In this document: positions 36,672 through 45,196 of the stretch, piece by piece
Layout: each line of letters opens with the position of its first letter
Position numbering within the stretch: position 1 is the first letter of the stretch
DNA from: Marinobacterium lacunae
GTDB lineage: Bacteria; Pseudomonadota; Gammaproteobacteria; Pseudomonadales; Balneatricaceae
Direction of reading: 5' to 3'
Length of the DNA: 64,000 nucleotides
Assembly (NCBI RefSeq): GCF_000705555.1
Contig: NZ_JMQN01000028.1
Coordinates: 1-64,000 of the forward strand
Program-made: the position numbers and the translations under genes
The notes under the pieces: model-generated
What the model saw: the letters and a program-made list of their open reading frames with translations, nothing else
The model's database searches: none
Told to the model about the DNA's origin: nothing

Positions 36672-39269
36672 TCAGGCCTCTACGGTCGGAATGACGCTGG
36701 ACGCCTTGGACACGTAGTTTTCGATCTGATCGAAGTTCAGGTAGCGATAGATATCGCCTGCCATGCTGTCGATCTTGTTCGCGTAAGCCATGTACTCCTC
36801 AACGGTTGGCAACTTGCCTTCCAGTGCCGCAACCGCAGCCAGTTCGGCAGATGCCAGGAAAACATTGGCACCGTCACCGAGACGGTTCGGGAAGTTACGG
36901 GTTGAGGTGGAAACAACCGTGGACTTGGCAGCTACGCGTGCCTGGTTACCCATGCACAAAGAGCAGCCTGGCATTTCCATACGTGCACCGGCCTTACCGA
37001 AGATGCTGTAGTAACCTTCGTCAGACAGCTGAGCCTGGTCCATCTTGGTTGGCGGTGCAATCCACATACGGGTCGGGATCGATTGACCGGATGCTTCCAG
37101 CAGCTTACCGGCAGCACGGAAGTGGCCGATGTTGGTCATGCAGGAACCGATGAATACTTCATCGATCTTGTTGCCGGCCACATCAGACAGCAGGCGAGCG
37201 TCGTCCGGATCGTTCGGAGCGCACAGGATCGGCTCCTTGATCTCGGACATGTCGATCTCGATCACTTCAGCGTACTCGGCGTCGGCGTCGGCACGCATCA
37301 GGCTCGGGTTGGCCAGCCACTCTTCCATGCCCTTGATGCGACGCTCGATGGTGCGCACATCGCCATAGCCTTCAGCGATCATCCACTTCAGCATGACAAT
37401 GTTGGAGCGCAGGTATTCAGCGACGGAGTCTTCGGACAGGGTGATTGTACAACCGGCGGCAGAACGCTCGGCAGAGGCGTCAGACAGTTCGAAAGCCTGC
37501 TCGACGGTCAGCTCTTCCAGGCCTTCGATCTCAAGGACGCGGCCAGAGAACGCGTTCTTCTTGCCGGCCTTCTCAACGGTCAGCAAGCCCTGCTTGATGC
37601 CGTAGTAGGGGATGGCATGAACGAGGTCGCGCAGGGTGATGCCAGGGTTACGCTTGCCCTTGAAGCGAACCAGAACCGATTCCGGCATATCCAGCGGCAT
37701 AACGCCGGTGGCAGCAGCAAAGGCAACCAGACCAGAGCCGGCCGGGAAGGAGATGCCCAGCGGGAAACGGGTATGAGAGTCACCACCGGTACCTACAGTA
37801 TCCGGCAGCAGCATACGGTTCAGCCAAGAGTGGATAACGCCGTCACCCGGACGCAGGGAGACACCGCCGCGGTTCATGATGAAGTCCGGCAGGGTGTGGT
37901 GGGTATTGACGTCGACCGGTTTCGGATAAGCGGCAGTGTGGCAGAATGACTGCATGACCAGATCGGCTGAGAAGCCCAGGCACGCCAGGTCTTTCAGCTC
38001 GTCACGGGTCATCGGGCCGGTGGTGTCCTGAGAACCAACGGTTGTCATCTTCGGCTCGCAGTACATGCCGGGACGTACGCCCTCAAGGCCACAGGCCTTG
38101 CCGACCATCTTCTGAGCCAGGGTGTAACCCTTGCCAGTGTCAGCCGGCTGCTCGGGCTTGCGGAACAGATCGGAATGACCGAGACCCAGCGCTTCGCGAG
38201 CTTTTTCCGTCAGGCCGCGACCGATGATCAGCGGGATACGGCCGCCGGCGCGTACTTCGTCGAGCAGTACCTGAGTTTTCAGCTCAAAGGTGCTGATCAC
38301 TTCGTCGGTGCCGTGCTTGCACACTTTGCCTTCGTACGGGTAGACATCAATGACGTCACCCATCTCCATCTTGTCGACCGGCATCTCGATTGGCAGGGCG
38401 CCTGCATCTTCCATGGTGTTATAGAAGATCGGAGCGATCTTGCCGCCGAAGCAGTAGCCGCCAGCACGCTTGTTCGGTACGTGCGGAATATCGTCACCGA
38501 AGAACCACAGTACGGAGTTGGTGGCGGACTTGCGGGAAGAGCCTGTGCCGACCACGTCACCGACGTAGGCGACCGGGAAGCCTTTGGCTTTCACTTCTTC
38601 GATCTGTGCCAGGGGACCTTTTACACCCGGCTGTTCCGGATTAATCCCTTCGCGTTCCATCTTCAGCATGGCGTTTGCGTGAAGCGGGATGTCCGGACGT
38701 GACCATGCATCCGGAGCCGGAGACAGGTCATCGGTATTGGTCTCACCGGGAACCTTGAATACGGTTACGGTGATCTTGTCTTCCAACTTGGGCTTGCTGG
38801 TGAACCATTCACCGTTGGCCCAGGACTCTACTACCTGTTTGGCATAGGCATTACCCGCGTCCATCTTCTCCTTCACGTCGTGGAAGGCATCGAACATCAG
38901 CAGGGTGTGAGACAGCGCCTTGGCGGCAGTCGGAGCCAGGGACTCGTCATCCAGTGATTCAACCAGTGGCGCAATGTTGTATCCGCCCAGCATGGTGCCC
39001 AGCAGCTCAACGGCCTTTACCTTGTCGACGAGCGGTGAAGAAGCTTCTCCCTTCGCGATGGCGGCCAGGAAACCGGCCTTAACATAAGCCGCCTGGTCTA
39101 CGCCGGCAGGAACTCGGTTGGTGAGCAGCTCCAGCAGGAACTCTTCTTCGCCGGCAGGGGGATTTTTCAGCAGCTCAACCAGTGATGCAGTCTGTTCCGG
39201 ATCCAGGGGTTTCGGCGGCACGCCTTCTGCAGCGCGTTCTTCTACATGTTTACGATAAGCTTCAAGCAC
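36672..39269 (-). CDS. acnB: Aconitate hydratase B
   Basis: Citrate-isocitrate isomerase of the TCA and glyoxylate cycles with a [4Fe-4S] cluster. Cluster segments are [10 protein letters not shown] and GCSLCMGNQ; the N-terminal HEAT-like domain typical of AcnB is present. GTG at 39267-39269 (start of [12 protein letters not shown]) gives 865 residues, exactly the E. coli AcnB length, and has GAGG upstream; the frame is open to 39320. AcnB can act as an iron-responsive mRNA-binding protein when the cluster is lost. Divergent from the unknown operon. Confidence 0.97.
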   Translation of the reverse strand: MLEAYRKHVEERAAEGVPPKPLDPEQTASLVELLKNPPAGEEEFLLELLTNRVPAGVDQAAYVKAGFLAAIAKGEASSPLVDKVKAVELLGTMLGGYNIAPLVESLDDESLAPTAAKALSHTLLMFDAFHDVKEKMDAGNAYAKQVVESWANGEWFTSKPKLEDKITVTVFKVPGETNTDDLSPAPDAWSRPDIPLHANAMLKMEREGINPEQPGVKGPLAQIEEVKAKGFPVAYVGDVVGTGSSRKSATNSVLWFFGDDIPHVPNKRAGGYCFGGKIAPIFYNTMEDAGALPIEMPVDKMEMGDVIDVYPYEGKVCKHGTDEVISTFELKTQVLLDEVRAGGRIPLIIGRGLTEKAREALGLGHSDLFRKPEQPADTGKGYTLAQKMVGKACGLEGVRPGMYCEPKMTTVGSQDTTGPMTRDELKDLACLGFSADLVMQSFCHTAAYPKPVDVNTHHTLPDFIMNRGGVSLRPGDGVIHSWLNRMLLPDTVGTGGDSHTRFPLGISFPAGSGLVAFAAATGVMPLDMPESVLVRFKGKRNPGITLRDLVHAIPYYGIKQGLLTVEKAGKKNAFSGRVLEIEGLEELTVEQAFELSDASAERSAAGCTITLSEDSVAEYLRSNIVMLKWMIAEGYGDVRTIERRIKGMEEWLANPSLMRADADAEYAEVIEIDMSEIKEPILCAPNDPDDARLLSDVAGNKIDEVFIGSCMTNIGHFRAAGKLLEASGQSIPTRMWIAPPTKMDQAQLSDEGYYSIFGKAGARMEMPGCSLCMGNQARVAAKSTVVSTSTRNFPNRLGDGANVFLASAELAAVAALEGKLPTVEEYMAYANKIDSMAGDIYRYLNFDQIENYVSKASSVIPTVEA

Positions 39270-39405
39270 GACATGGCCCTCATCTGTTGTAATCGCCGGC
39301 GGCGCTTTGAAAACCCTCACCCACCTATCCGGCGACTTATCGACTAGGTATCGATTTTGTGTTTGGCGACGCGGATTTTAGCTGAAGGGGGGCTTAAAGT
39401 TAAGT

Positions 39406-39415
39406 TTGTCGACAA
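39406..39415. promoter_or_regulatory. Perfect palindrome in the acnB / unknown-operon gap
   Basis: TTGTCGACAA is a perfect ten-base palindrome in the 288-bp divergent region. It lies about 90 bases upstream of the operon's promoter and about 140 bases from the acnB start. It may be an operator, but a single short palindrome is weak evidence. Confidence 0.3.
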
Positions 39416-39492
39416 TCTAGAGCCTTAGACTTTGGGTCTAGCATCCCTTTGTTTGTGCTCTTTGACGCGTATCAACTAAAGTTACGCGAAGG

Positions 39493-39521
39493 TTGCTTGT
39501 AGCCTGCGACCAACGTATAAC
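39493..39521 (+). promoter_or_regulatory. Sigma-70-like promoter of the unknown six-gene operon
   Basis: TTGCTT and TATAAC with an ideal 17-base spacer. The expected start near 39528 leaves about 30 bases before the first ATG, including GGAGGA at 39546-39551. Confidence 0.65.
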
Positions 39522-39557
39522 CCACCATACACCTGTTTGGAACATGGAGGATTGTCC

Positions 39558-40016
39558 ATGAATTTGCCTATAGTCGACCCGTCGGATACTCCGCTTGGGG
39601 GAGGCGCTTTGCAATTCCAGATCAATCGTCAGCTCGAACTGTTCCGGATTCAGGAAGATAGTCATCTTATCTACCGTGGCGATCAGAACGTGATCGTTTT
39701 GCGATACCTGCAGCGCAGAGTGGCAGCGCGGCCCAAACAGTTGCGCAATCATATTCGTCGAGTCTACTTGGCGATCAAAAGCCGGGACTCCGAACATCTG
39801 ACAGGTGCGCTTATCGATCTGATTCTAGTTCTCCACGGTCGAGGACGCTATTTGATTAACCGGATGTTGGATCAGTCAAAGCCGCTGTTACAGCCAGCGC
39901 ATTTAAGACTGATGCGACAGGTGACAGATTCTGGAAACATCGAGCGGCTGCGTACCCTGTCTCAGGGTGAGTCAGTGCTAAGTAATGGCGGAATGCCTCT
40001 GGCGGTTGCCCTGTAA
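39558..40016 (+). CDS. Unknown protein, first gene of the putative sensing operon
   Basis: 152 residues with no domain I can name. It begins with an unstructured MNLPIVDPSDTPLGGG stretch, then a basic, helix-forming core (LRYLQRRVAARPKQLRNHIRRVYLAI) and a second helical part (LTGALIDLILVLHGRGRYLINRML). No signal peptide and no membrane helix, so cytoplasmic. GGAGGA six bases before the ATG is an excellent ribosome-binding site. Its stop overlaps the next start (TAATG), indicating translational coupling. The basic core would suit binding to nucleic acid or to an acidic partner, but this is only a guess. Confidence 0.8.
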   Translation: MNLPIVDPSDTPLGGGALQFQINRQLELFRIQEDSHLIYRGDQNVIVLRYLQRRVAARPKQLRNHIRRVYLAIKSRDSEHLTGALIDLILVLHGRGRYLINRMLDQSKPLLQPAHLRLMRQVTDSGNIERLRTLSQGESVLSNGGMPLAVAL

Positions 40017-41128
40017 TGAGTTTAAACGGACTTTCTATTGGCTTGCTCGGTTTCTCCGGGCGAGAGCTGAATATGCTCGAAGTGTTCTTCGGGAGCTCAA
40101 ATAACCCAGGATTGACATTGGCCGCACCGGAAAAATCGGCATCACTTCTGGTCAATCTCGGCTCCGAGTCGGACGCCAAGCAGTTTCTTCACTGGTACAA
40201 GACGCGTGATACGTGTCCGGTCATCGTAGTTGTCGATGATCTCAAAGCACCCAAGGGAATGCTCGAACTGCAAAGGCCGCTGGAGATTCCCAATCTCCGC
40301 TCGGCACTTAAGCGTGTCCTCGACGAGCTGCGTAAAGGTGTTTCCGGTGCGAACCGATCTGCTTTGAATGAAACGCCGCAAAAGGCCGCGTCGCTGAAGA
40401 TGGATCCGTCTGAGCTAAAGGCGCTGATTGCCGAGGCAGGAGTGTCCGCACCGAAGCCGGCGCCAAAACCGAAAGCGCTCAATACGGTGCGCGACGCCTC
40501 CAAATCGCGTTTGGTGTTGCGATGGAGTGATGCAGAACGGGATATGCTAATGCGCCGTGCGTGCGGCTCTTTGCCTGATCTTGATCCTGAGTTGCCGGGC
40601 TGGAAAAAGCGGATCCTATTTTCAGTGGCCGGGCGTTTCATCGATCAGGTCACCAAGATGGTCTCACTTGCACAGGAGCAGGAAACGCCCATGCAGGTGA
40701 CCGGAATCCCCGGAGACTTCATCTACTATCCCGATAGGGATCTGTTCAGTTATGACCTTGATCCTGATCTATTGGTGCAGATGGCCAGCAGTCGATTTGG
40801 TATCGGTGAGCTTGGGTGTGAGCCTGTCGATGTGACCACGCCCATTGATCCCATCGTCAAGCGCGATCAGATGCTTTGGGTGCTTGCGCTGTTCACCGCT
40901 GCCGGGCGTGTGCCCGACCATCTCGATCCGGCAGCTAAGTACCGCATTTCAGATACGACTAATCTTAAGCGCTTCATGTTGACGCCTCAGGCAGAAAACA
41001 TTGCCAAGGCCTGGGCGGCAGACAGCCGAAGTGCACTTGATATAGTGCAGCTGCTTAAACTTCCCCAACGGTATGTATTTTCGTTTATGGCCGCGGCTGA
41101 TGCGGCCGGATTATTCGAGCGTAGATAA
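40016..41128 (+). CDS. Unknown protein with receiver-like N-terminus and helical C-terminus
   Basis: 370 residues. About residues 1-110 look like a degenerate response-regulator receiver: alternating strands and helices (LSIGLLGFSGRELNMLEVFF, CPVIVVVDDLKAP, LQRPLEIPNLRSALKRVLDEL), but without the usual acidic cluster and phosphorylatable Asp context. A low-complexity Ala/Pro/Lys linker (about 140-165) leads to an unknown 200-residue C-terminal part that ends in a winged-helix-like segment (SALDIVQLLKLPQRYVFSFMAAADAAGLFE). The start overlaps the previous stop. Cytoplasmic; function unknown. Confidence 0.8.
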   Translation: MSLNGLSIGLLGFSGRELNMLEVFFGSSNNPGLTLAAPEKSASLLVNLGSESDAKQFLHWYKTRDTCPVIVVVDDLKAPKGMLELQRPLEIPNLRSALKRVLDELRKGVSGANRSALNETPQKAASLKMDPSELKALIAEAGVSAPKPAPKPKALNTVRDASKSRLVLRWSDAERDMLMRRACGSLPDLDPELPGWKKRILFSVAGRFIDQVTKMVSLAQEQETPMQVTGIPGDFIYYPDRDLFSYDLDPDLLVQMASSRFGIGELGCEPVDVTTPIDPIVKRDQMLWVLALFTAAGRVPDHLDPAAKYRISDTTNLKRFMLTPQAENIAKAWAADSRSALDIVQLLKLPQRYVFSFMAAADAAGLFERR

Positions 41129-41139
41129 GGAGATGACGC

Positions 41140-41790
41140 ATGAGCGCTCAATCCATCAAGCCACTCAGTGATAGCGACGAAACGCTTTATTTTCAGGTGC
41201 TTCCTGCAGGAGCTTACTATGCCACTTTTAGTGGCGAGCCGGATAATATGCGTGCGTTGCTTTTGCAATTACTGAGTTCCGATACCCCCGTTCCCTACAT
41301 TCCGGCGTTGCTGGAGCGGCTGACGGGACTTGGCGCTGATGATGCACAACAGCTCTTGGTTGATATGCATTCACGCAACTTTATTGAGCTGATGGCCAAC
41401 CCGCATGAAATCGTTAATGGCTCACTGGAAAGGATACTGCCGGACCTGATTGCTCCTCTGGGCGAGGGAAAGGTGCTGCTCTCCGATGAGCAGGGTTTTT
41501 CATTGGCCCAGAAAGGGTTCGAACCTGCTGACGAAGAAGCCGTGGCGGGGCTCGCGGCCGATATCATGATGCTTAGCGAACGTCATACCAGTCTGATCAA
41601 CAACCACCTTGGCCTTTACGGTTGTTCGTGGGCACTGGTTAACGCGGTCGGTCAGAGTGACCTGGGTTTCTGGGTACTGACCATCGGTCGTGAAAAATTT
41701 TTGTTAATTATCGAGGGTATGCCGTATCTGAACCGGCAGCCATTCGTAGATCTGACCTCAGTGTTGATCCGGCGCTATCTGGATCATTAA
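41140..41790 (+). CDS. Unknown protein with a roadblock-like C-terminal half
   Basis: 216 residues. The N-terminal half has a winged-helix-like stretch (PYIPALLERLTGLGADDAQQLLVDM). Residues from about 105 on (GKVLLSDEQGFSLAQKGFEP, MMLSERHTSLINNHL, FWVLTIGREKFLLIIEG) have the strand-helix-strand layout of Roadblock/LC7 proteins and resemble the next gene's product in outline. AAGGAG lies six bases before the ATG. No export signal. It may pair with the neighbouring roadblock protein. Confidence 0.75.
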   Translation: MSAQSIKPLSDSDETLYFQVLPAGAYYATFSGEPDNMRALLLQLLSSDTPVPYIPALLERLTGLGADDAQQLLVDMHSRNFIELMANPHEIVNGSLERILPDLIAPLGEGKVLLSDEQGFSLAQKGFEPADEEAVAGLAADIMMLSERHTSLINNHLGLYGCSWALVNAVGQSDLGFWVLTIGREKFLLIIEGMPYLNRQPFVDLTSVLIRRYLDH

Positions 41791-41817
41791 GAACTAGCAG
41801 TGGAAAAGGAGATTTTC

Positions 41818-42180
41818 ATGCGCGCGGAAATGTTGAACACGATTTTGCGTGATTTGAACGGTACCTCGACCGAAATCGAGGCATGTGCCGTAATTTCAAC
41901 CGATGGCTTGGTAATCGACTCACTGCTGCCGGCAGGTATGGACGAAGACAGGGTGGGTGCAATGAGCGCCGCTATCCTCTCTTTGGGTGAGCGTACCGCA
42001 CGCGAGCTGGCGCGAGGTGAGCTCGAGCAGGTGCTTGTCAAAGGGGATCAGGGCTACATCCTGATGACACATGCCAATGCCGAATCGGTGCTGACGGTGG
42101 TGGCAAAGCCAAATGCTCGCCTGGGCTTGATCTTTCTCGACGTAAAGCGTGCAGCGGAAGCGATTGGTAAGGTTCTCTGA
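41818..42180 (+). CDS. Roadblock/LC7 domain protein
   Basis: 120 residues forming one Roadblock/LC7 domain: IEACAVISTDGLVIDSLLPAG, MSAAILSLGERTARELARGELEQVLV, YILMTHANAESVLTVVAKPNARLGLIFLD. Bacterial members such as MglB dimerise and regulate Ras-like GTPases (MglA). No such GTPase is encoded here, so the partner may be a neighbour or lie elsewhere. ATG at 41818 follows AAGGAG; GTG at 41800 is an unlikely alternative. Confidence 0.9.
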   Translation: MRAEMLNTILRDLNGTSTEIEACAVISTDGLVIDSLLPAGMDEDRVGAMSAAILSLGERTARELARGELEQVLVKGDQGYILMTHANAESVLTVVAKPNARLGLIFLDVKRAAEAIGKVL

Positions 42181-42221
42181 GGCAAGAGAGGCGTGCAGGC
42201 TTGTGTTAAAGGAGTCGCAAT

Positions 42222-42683
42222 ATGTCTGAAAAGGATACGGGGTCAGTCCGAGAAGAGCTGATCAAATACTTCGATGGTAGCGAGCGAGTAGCCGAGATCG
42301 TTGATGAAGAGGTCCCGTTCCCTGACGGTAAGCTGATCGTTTCGCGGACGAATACCAAGGGCATTATTACCCATGTGAATCAGGCATTTGTCGATATGTC
42401 TGCTTATAGCCGTGATGAATTGATCGGCGCTAATCACAATATCCTGCGTCACCCGGATATGCCCGCAGTCGCGTTCAAGGGGCTGTGGGATACGATCGAG
42501 GGCGGCGAGAAGTGGCAGGGATATGTGAAAAACCTGCGCAAGGATGGGCGGTATTACTGGGTTAAAGCAACCGTCATCCCCAATGTGAGGGAAGGTAAGC
42601 TGGTTGGCTATACCTCGGTAAGGCGCAAGCCCTCTCGCAGCAAGATCGCCGAGAGTGAGGCGCTCTACGTCACGTTGAAATAG
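42222..42683 (+). CDS. Stand-alone PAS protein of the Aer type
   Basis: 153 residues consisting of one PAS domain with short flanks. ITHVNQAFVDMSAYSRDELIG, NHNILRHPDMPAVAFKGLWDTI, YVKNLRKDGRYYWVKATVIP and GYTSVRRKPSR match the FAD-binding PAS domain of the aerotaxis receptor Aer. Unlike Aer it has no membrane anchor, HAMP or methyl-accepting domain. A flavin or other redox cofactor is therefore inferred, with output through protein contact. AAAGGAG precedes the ATG. Confidence 0.88.
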   Translation: MSEKDTGSVREELIKYFDGSERVAEIVDEEVPFPDGKLIVSRTNTKGIITHVNQAFVDMSAYSRDELIGANHNILRHPDMPAVAFKGLWDTIEGGEKWQGYVKNLRKDGRYYWVKATVIPNVREGKLVGYTSVRRKPSRSKIAESEALYVTLK

Positions 42684-42693
42684 GGGAACGGAT

Positions 42694-43440
42694 ATGCCTT
42701 TTAATTTTACGGTGAGTCCTGATTTTGCACCGGACCACATGTCGGGCTGGTTTTATTTCAATACTTGGCTGCAGCGAAACCTCGGTACTGACATTCATCT
42801 TGAGTTGTTCGACAGTTTCGACGAGCAGCGTGAGCAGATCAGGGCCGGAAAAATCGACCTGATATACGCCAACCCTTACGACGCGTCGATGCTGGTACGG
42901 GAGCAGGGGTTCAAGGCGGTCGCTCGGCCGGCAGGGACCAGGGATGAGGCGGTAGTCGTTGTTCCCGCAAACAGCAGTGTTGAATCTGTTGAAGATCTTA
43001 TGGCGGGGTCTCGTCTGGCAACAACGGCAGATCCTGATGTACATACTATCGGTATGATAATGCTTGAGCCCGCGGATCTCGATTCAAGCAATATCAGCCA
43101 GCGTGAATACGATACGTATATTCTCGTGGCGAAGGCGTTGCTGCGTGGCGAGGCTGACGTCGGCTTCTTCCTTAAGCAGGGCTTTGACGAGTTGTCCGAT
43201 CTGATCAAGGGGCAAATGCGCGTTTTGGTCAGCAGTCAGATCAGCGTTGTGCATCATGCTTTGCTTGTAGGTCCGAGCCTGCAGGACCGATTTGACGACC
43301 TTAGCCGAATGCTTGTCGATATGCATACCGACGAGAAAGGGGCGGGTGTGTTGGAAAGTATGGGGCTTTCGCGCTGGGAGGCGATGAGCGTCGAACAGAC
43401 CGAGTTCATGATTGATCTAATCGATACATTGACGATTTGA
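42694..43440 (+). CDS. PhnD-like substrate-binding-fold protein without signal peptide
   Basis: 248 residues resembling phosphonate/phosphite-binding proteins of ABC importers: FDSFDEQREQIRAGKIDLIYANPYDASML, ARPAGTRDEAVVVVPANSSV and a two-lobe layout ending in VLESMGLSRWEAMS. True PhnD proteins are periplasmic and carry a signal peptide; here the N-terminus (MPFNFTVSPDFAPDHMSGWF) starts directly in the fold. No permease or ATPase genes are adjacent. It is probably a cytoplasmic ligand-sensing module working with the PAS and roadblock proteins. A terminator follows. Confidence 0.85.
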   Translation: MPFNFTVSPDFAPDHMSGWFYFNTWLQRNLGTDIHLELFDSFDEQREQIRAGKIDLIYANPYDASMLVREQGFKAVARPAGTRDEAVVVVPANSSVESVEDLMAGSRLATTADPDVHTIGMIMLEPADLDSSNISQREYDTYILVAKALLRGEADVGFFLKQGFDELSDLIKGQMRVLVSSQISVVHHALLVGPSLQDRFDDLSRMLVDMHTDEKGAGVLESMGLSRWEAMSVEQTEFMIDLIDTLTI

Positions 43441-43478
43441 TTTTTCAAGCCGCTCTTGGCGAGCGGGGATGACGCAAG

Positions 43479-43518
43479 AAGCGGACGTCAGCAGCGCATG
43501 ATGTCCGCTTTTTAGTTT
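43479..43518 (+). terminator. Terminator of the unknown operon
   Basis: Arms AAGCGGAC / GTCCGCTT around a 16-base loop, followed by a T-rich tail (TTTAGTTTAG). It lies between the PhnD-like gene and the convergent M48 peptidase gene and reads into the latter's stop codon. Confidence 0.7.
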
Positions 43519-44347
43519 AGTAGGGTTTGAAACGATCGCAGTCCGGGTGACGGCCGTTGTTAATAGCCTCTCGCCAAACGGGAAGGTAGGTGTCAGCCTG
43601 CGCGCTTAACTGCTGTATGCGGGTTGCTGGAGCCGGGTGCGTCGACAGAAACTCAGGCGGTGTTGCACCTCCCTGCTTTGACATCTCCTGCCAAAGTGCC
43701 GCGGCTTCCCGGGGATCGAAGCCGGCCTTTGCCATCAACTCCTGGCCCAGTTGGTCTGCCTCGCTCTCGTGTCGTCGGCTATAGGGAAGCAGAATGCCGT
43801 ATTGGGCGCCCAGTCCCACTGCATTGAGGGCTGCCTGTCGGGTAGTGGAGTCCACCGTTTCCCCTAAAATAAGCGAGGTGGTGGCCAGGCCCAGCTGGGT
43901 AAGCTGTTGCTGACTCAGCCGGGCATTGCTGTGCTGGGCCAGAACATGTGCCACCTCGTGGCCGATTACCGATGCCAGCTGGTGGTGGTTCTTTGCCAGC
44001 TTGATCATGCCGGTATACACGCCAATTTTTGCCCCGGGTAGTGCAAAGGCGTTTTTATCATCGCTCTTGAATACCACCAGTTCCCACTGGCTTGGTTGAT
44101 AGCCGTACTCTCTGGGCACCTGCGCGACGATGGCATTCGCTATGCAAGCGACGTACTTGTTGGTTTTGGCATCCTGCTCGATGGGCTTTTGCTTTTTCAT
44201 CTCTTCGAAGGATTGGGATCCAATCGAATTCATTTGCGCGGAAGAGTTCAGTAGCAGCGTCTTCTCCCCGGTGGGAGAGACAGCACAGCCGGTAGCGGCG
44301 AGGCTGAGGAGGGCGGTCGTCAATATCCGTTTCATCGACTTGGGCAT
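43517..44347 (-). CDS. M48-family zinc metalloprotease, lipoprotein (LoiP/YcaL-like)
   Basis: 276 residues. A lipoprotein signal ends in LAATGC (Cys21), so the protein is lipid-anchored on the periplasmic side. The zinc site is HEVAH (130-134), and HESEAD supplies the third ligand. M48 lipoproteins degrade misassembled outer-membrane proteins. I chose the ATG at 44345-44347, with AAGGA upstream; the frame runs on to 44545 without homology. Confidence 0.92.
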   Translation of the reverse strand: MPKSMKRILTTALLSLAATGCAVSPTGEKTLLLNSSAQMNSIGSQSFEEMKKQKPIEQDAKTNKYVACIANAIVAQVPREYGYQPSQWELVVFKSDDKNAFALPGAKIGVYTGMIKLAKNHHQLASVIGHEVAHVLAQHSNARLSQQQLTQLGLATTSLILGETVDSTTRQAALNAVGLGAQYGILLPYSRRHESEADQLGQELMAKAGFDPREAAALWQEMSKQGGATPPEFLSTHPAPATRIQQLSAQADTYLPVWREAINNGRHPDCDRFKPY

Positions 44348-44439
44348 GGTGTCCTTCGTACCTTGGGTTTCTAATAGATCGAGCACTAGTATCGCGCGGC
44401 GGATGTCGAGCCGCAATTGGGATATCCCACAGGGATAGC

Positions 44440-44460
44440 ATGGCGAATAATGGCGAATAA
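44440..44460. repeat. Short direct repeat upstream of the M48 gene
   Basis: ATGGCGAATA occurs twice in succession, separated by one base, in the 222-bp divergent gap between the M48 gene and miaE. No other clear structure is seen in this gap. Confidence 0.4.
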
Positions 44461-44569
44461 CGGTCTCACTCTGATAAAATTCACGCCTGTAGGTTAAGCG
44501 TAAGCCGCTCCCGTTTAGCAGACTTTTCAATTCGATTTCAATCAATCAGCGGCGGTTAAAGATGGTCTA

Positions 44570-45196
44570 ATGGACGCGCTCAACGAGATACTTGCCTTTC
44601 TGGCTTGCCCCACCCCCAAGAGTTGGATAGAGAAAGCCGCGAACCCCGAGTCGTTGCCGATATTGTTGATCGATCATGCGCATTGCGAAAAGAAAGCAGC
44701 GTCGACGGCGATGAACCTGATGTTTCGCTATGTTGATCGCAGCGATCTGCTCAATAAGATGTCCCGGCTTGCGCGTGAAGAGCTGATACATTTCGAGCAG
44801 TGCTTGGCATTGATGGAGGCGCGTGGTATTCAATATGGCCACATGTCGCCATCCCGTTATGCCGCTGGGCTCCGGCAGTCGGTTAGAACCAGTGAACCCG
44901 GGCGTTTGATTGATCTGTTGATCATCGGGGCGTTTATTGAGGCGCGCTCATGCGAACGATTCGCGGCACTGGCGCCTTACCTGGATGATGAGCTGGCCAA
45001 GTTCTACAGGTCTCTGCTCAAGTCAGAGGGGCGGCATTACCAGGATTACCTCTCGTTGGCCGAGGCGTATGCGGGTGAGCCTATCGACGATCGAATCGCT
45101 CATTTCAGGGCGTTGGAAAAACAGCTGGTGGAAGAGCCTGATGAGGAGTTCCGTTTTCATAGCGGCGCCCCTGCCCAGGAAGATGTTGCGGCTTAA
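44570..45196 (+). CDS. miaE: tRNA-(ms2io6A37) monooxygenase MiaE
   Basis: Hydroxylates the isopentenyl side chain of ms2i6A at position 37 of tRNAs. It is a di-iron ferritin-like enzyme; ligand segments are HAHCEKKAAS, EELIHFEQ, FIEARSCERF and SEGRHYQDY. 208 residues. It overlaps the convergent lpxH end by four bases. Confidence 0.94.
   Translation: MDALNEILAFLACPTPKSWIEKAANPESLPILLIDHAHCEKKAASTAMNLMFRYVDRSDLLNKMSRLAREELIHFEQCLALMEARGIQYGHMSPSRYAAGLRQSVRTSEPGRLIDLLIIGAFIEARSCERFAALAPYLDDELAKFYRSLLKSEGRHYQDYLSLAEAYAGEPIDDRIAHFRALEKQLVEEPDEEFRFHSGAPAQEDVAA

Noticed and set aside
37083-37949. 288-codon plus-strand frame inside acnB
   Set aside because: Antisense shadow of acnB, which is supported along its whole length.
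42694-43440. Phosphonate ABC import operon
   Set aside because: Only the binding-protein fold is present; no permease or ATPase gene and no signal peptide.
44440-44460. Insertion-element footprint or target duplication
   Set aside because: The ten-base direct repeat has no mobile element between its copies and is probably chance or slippage.
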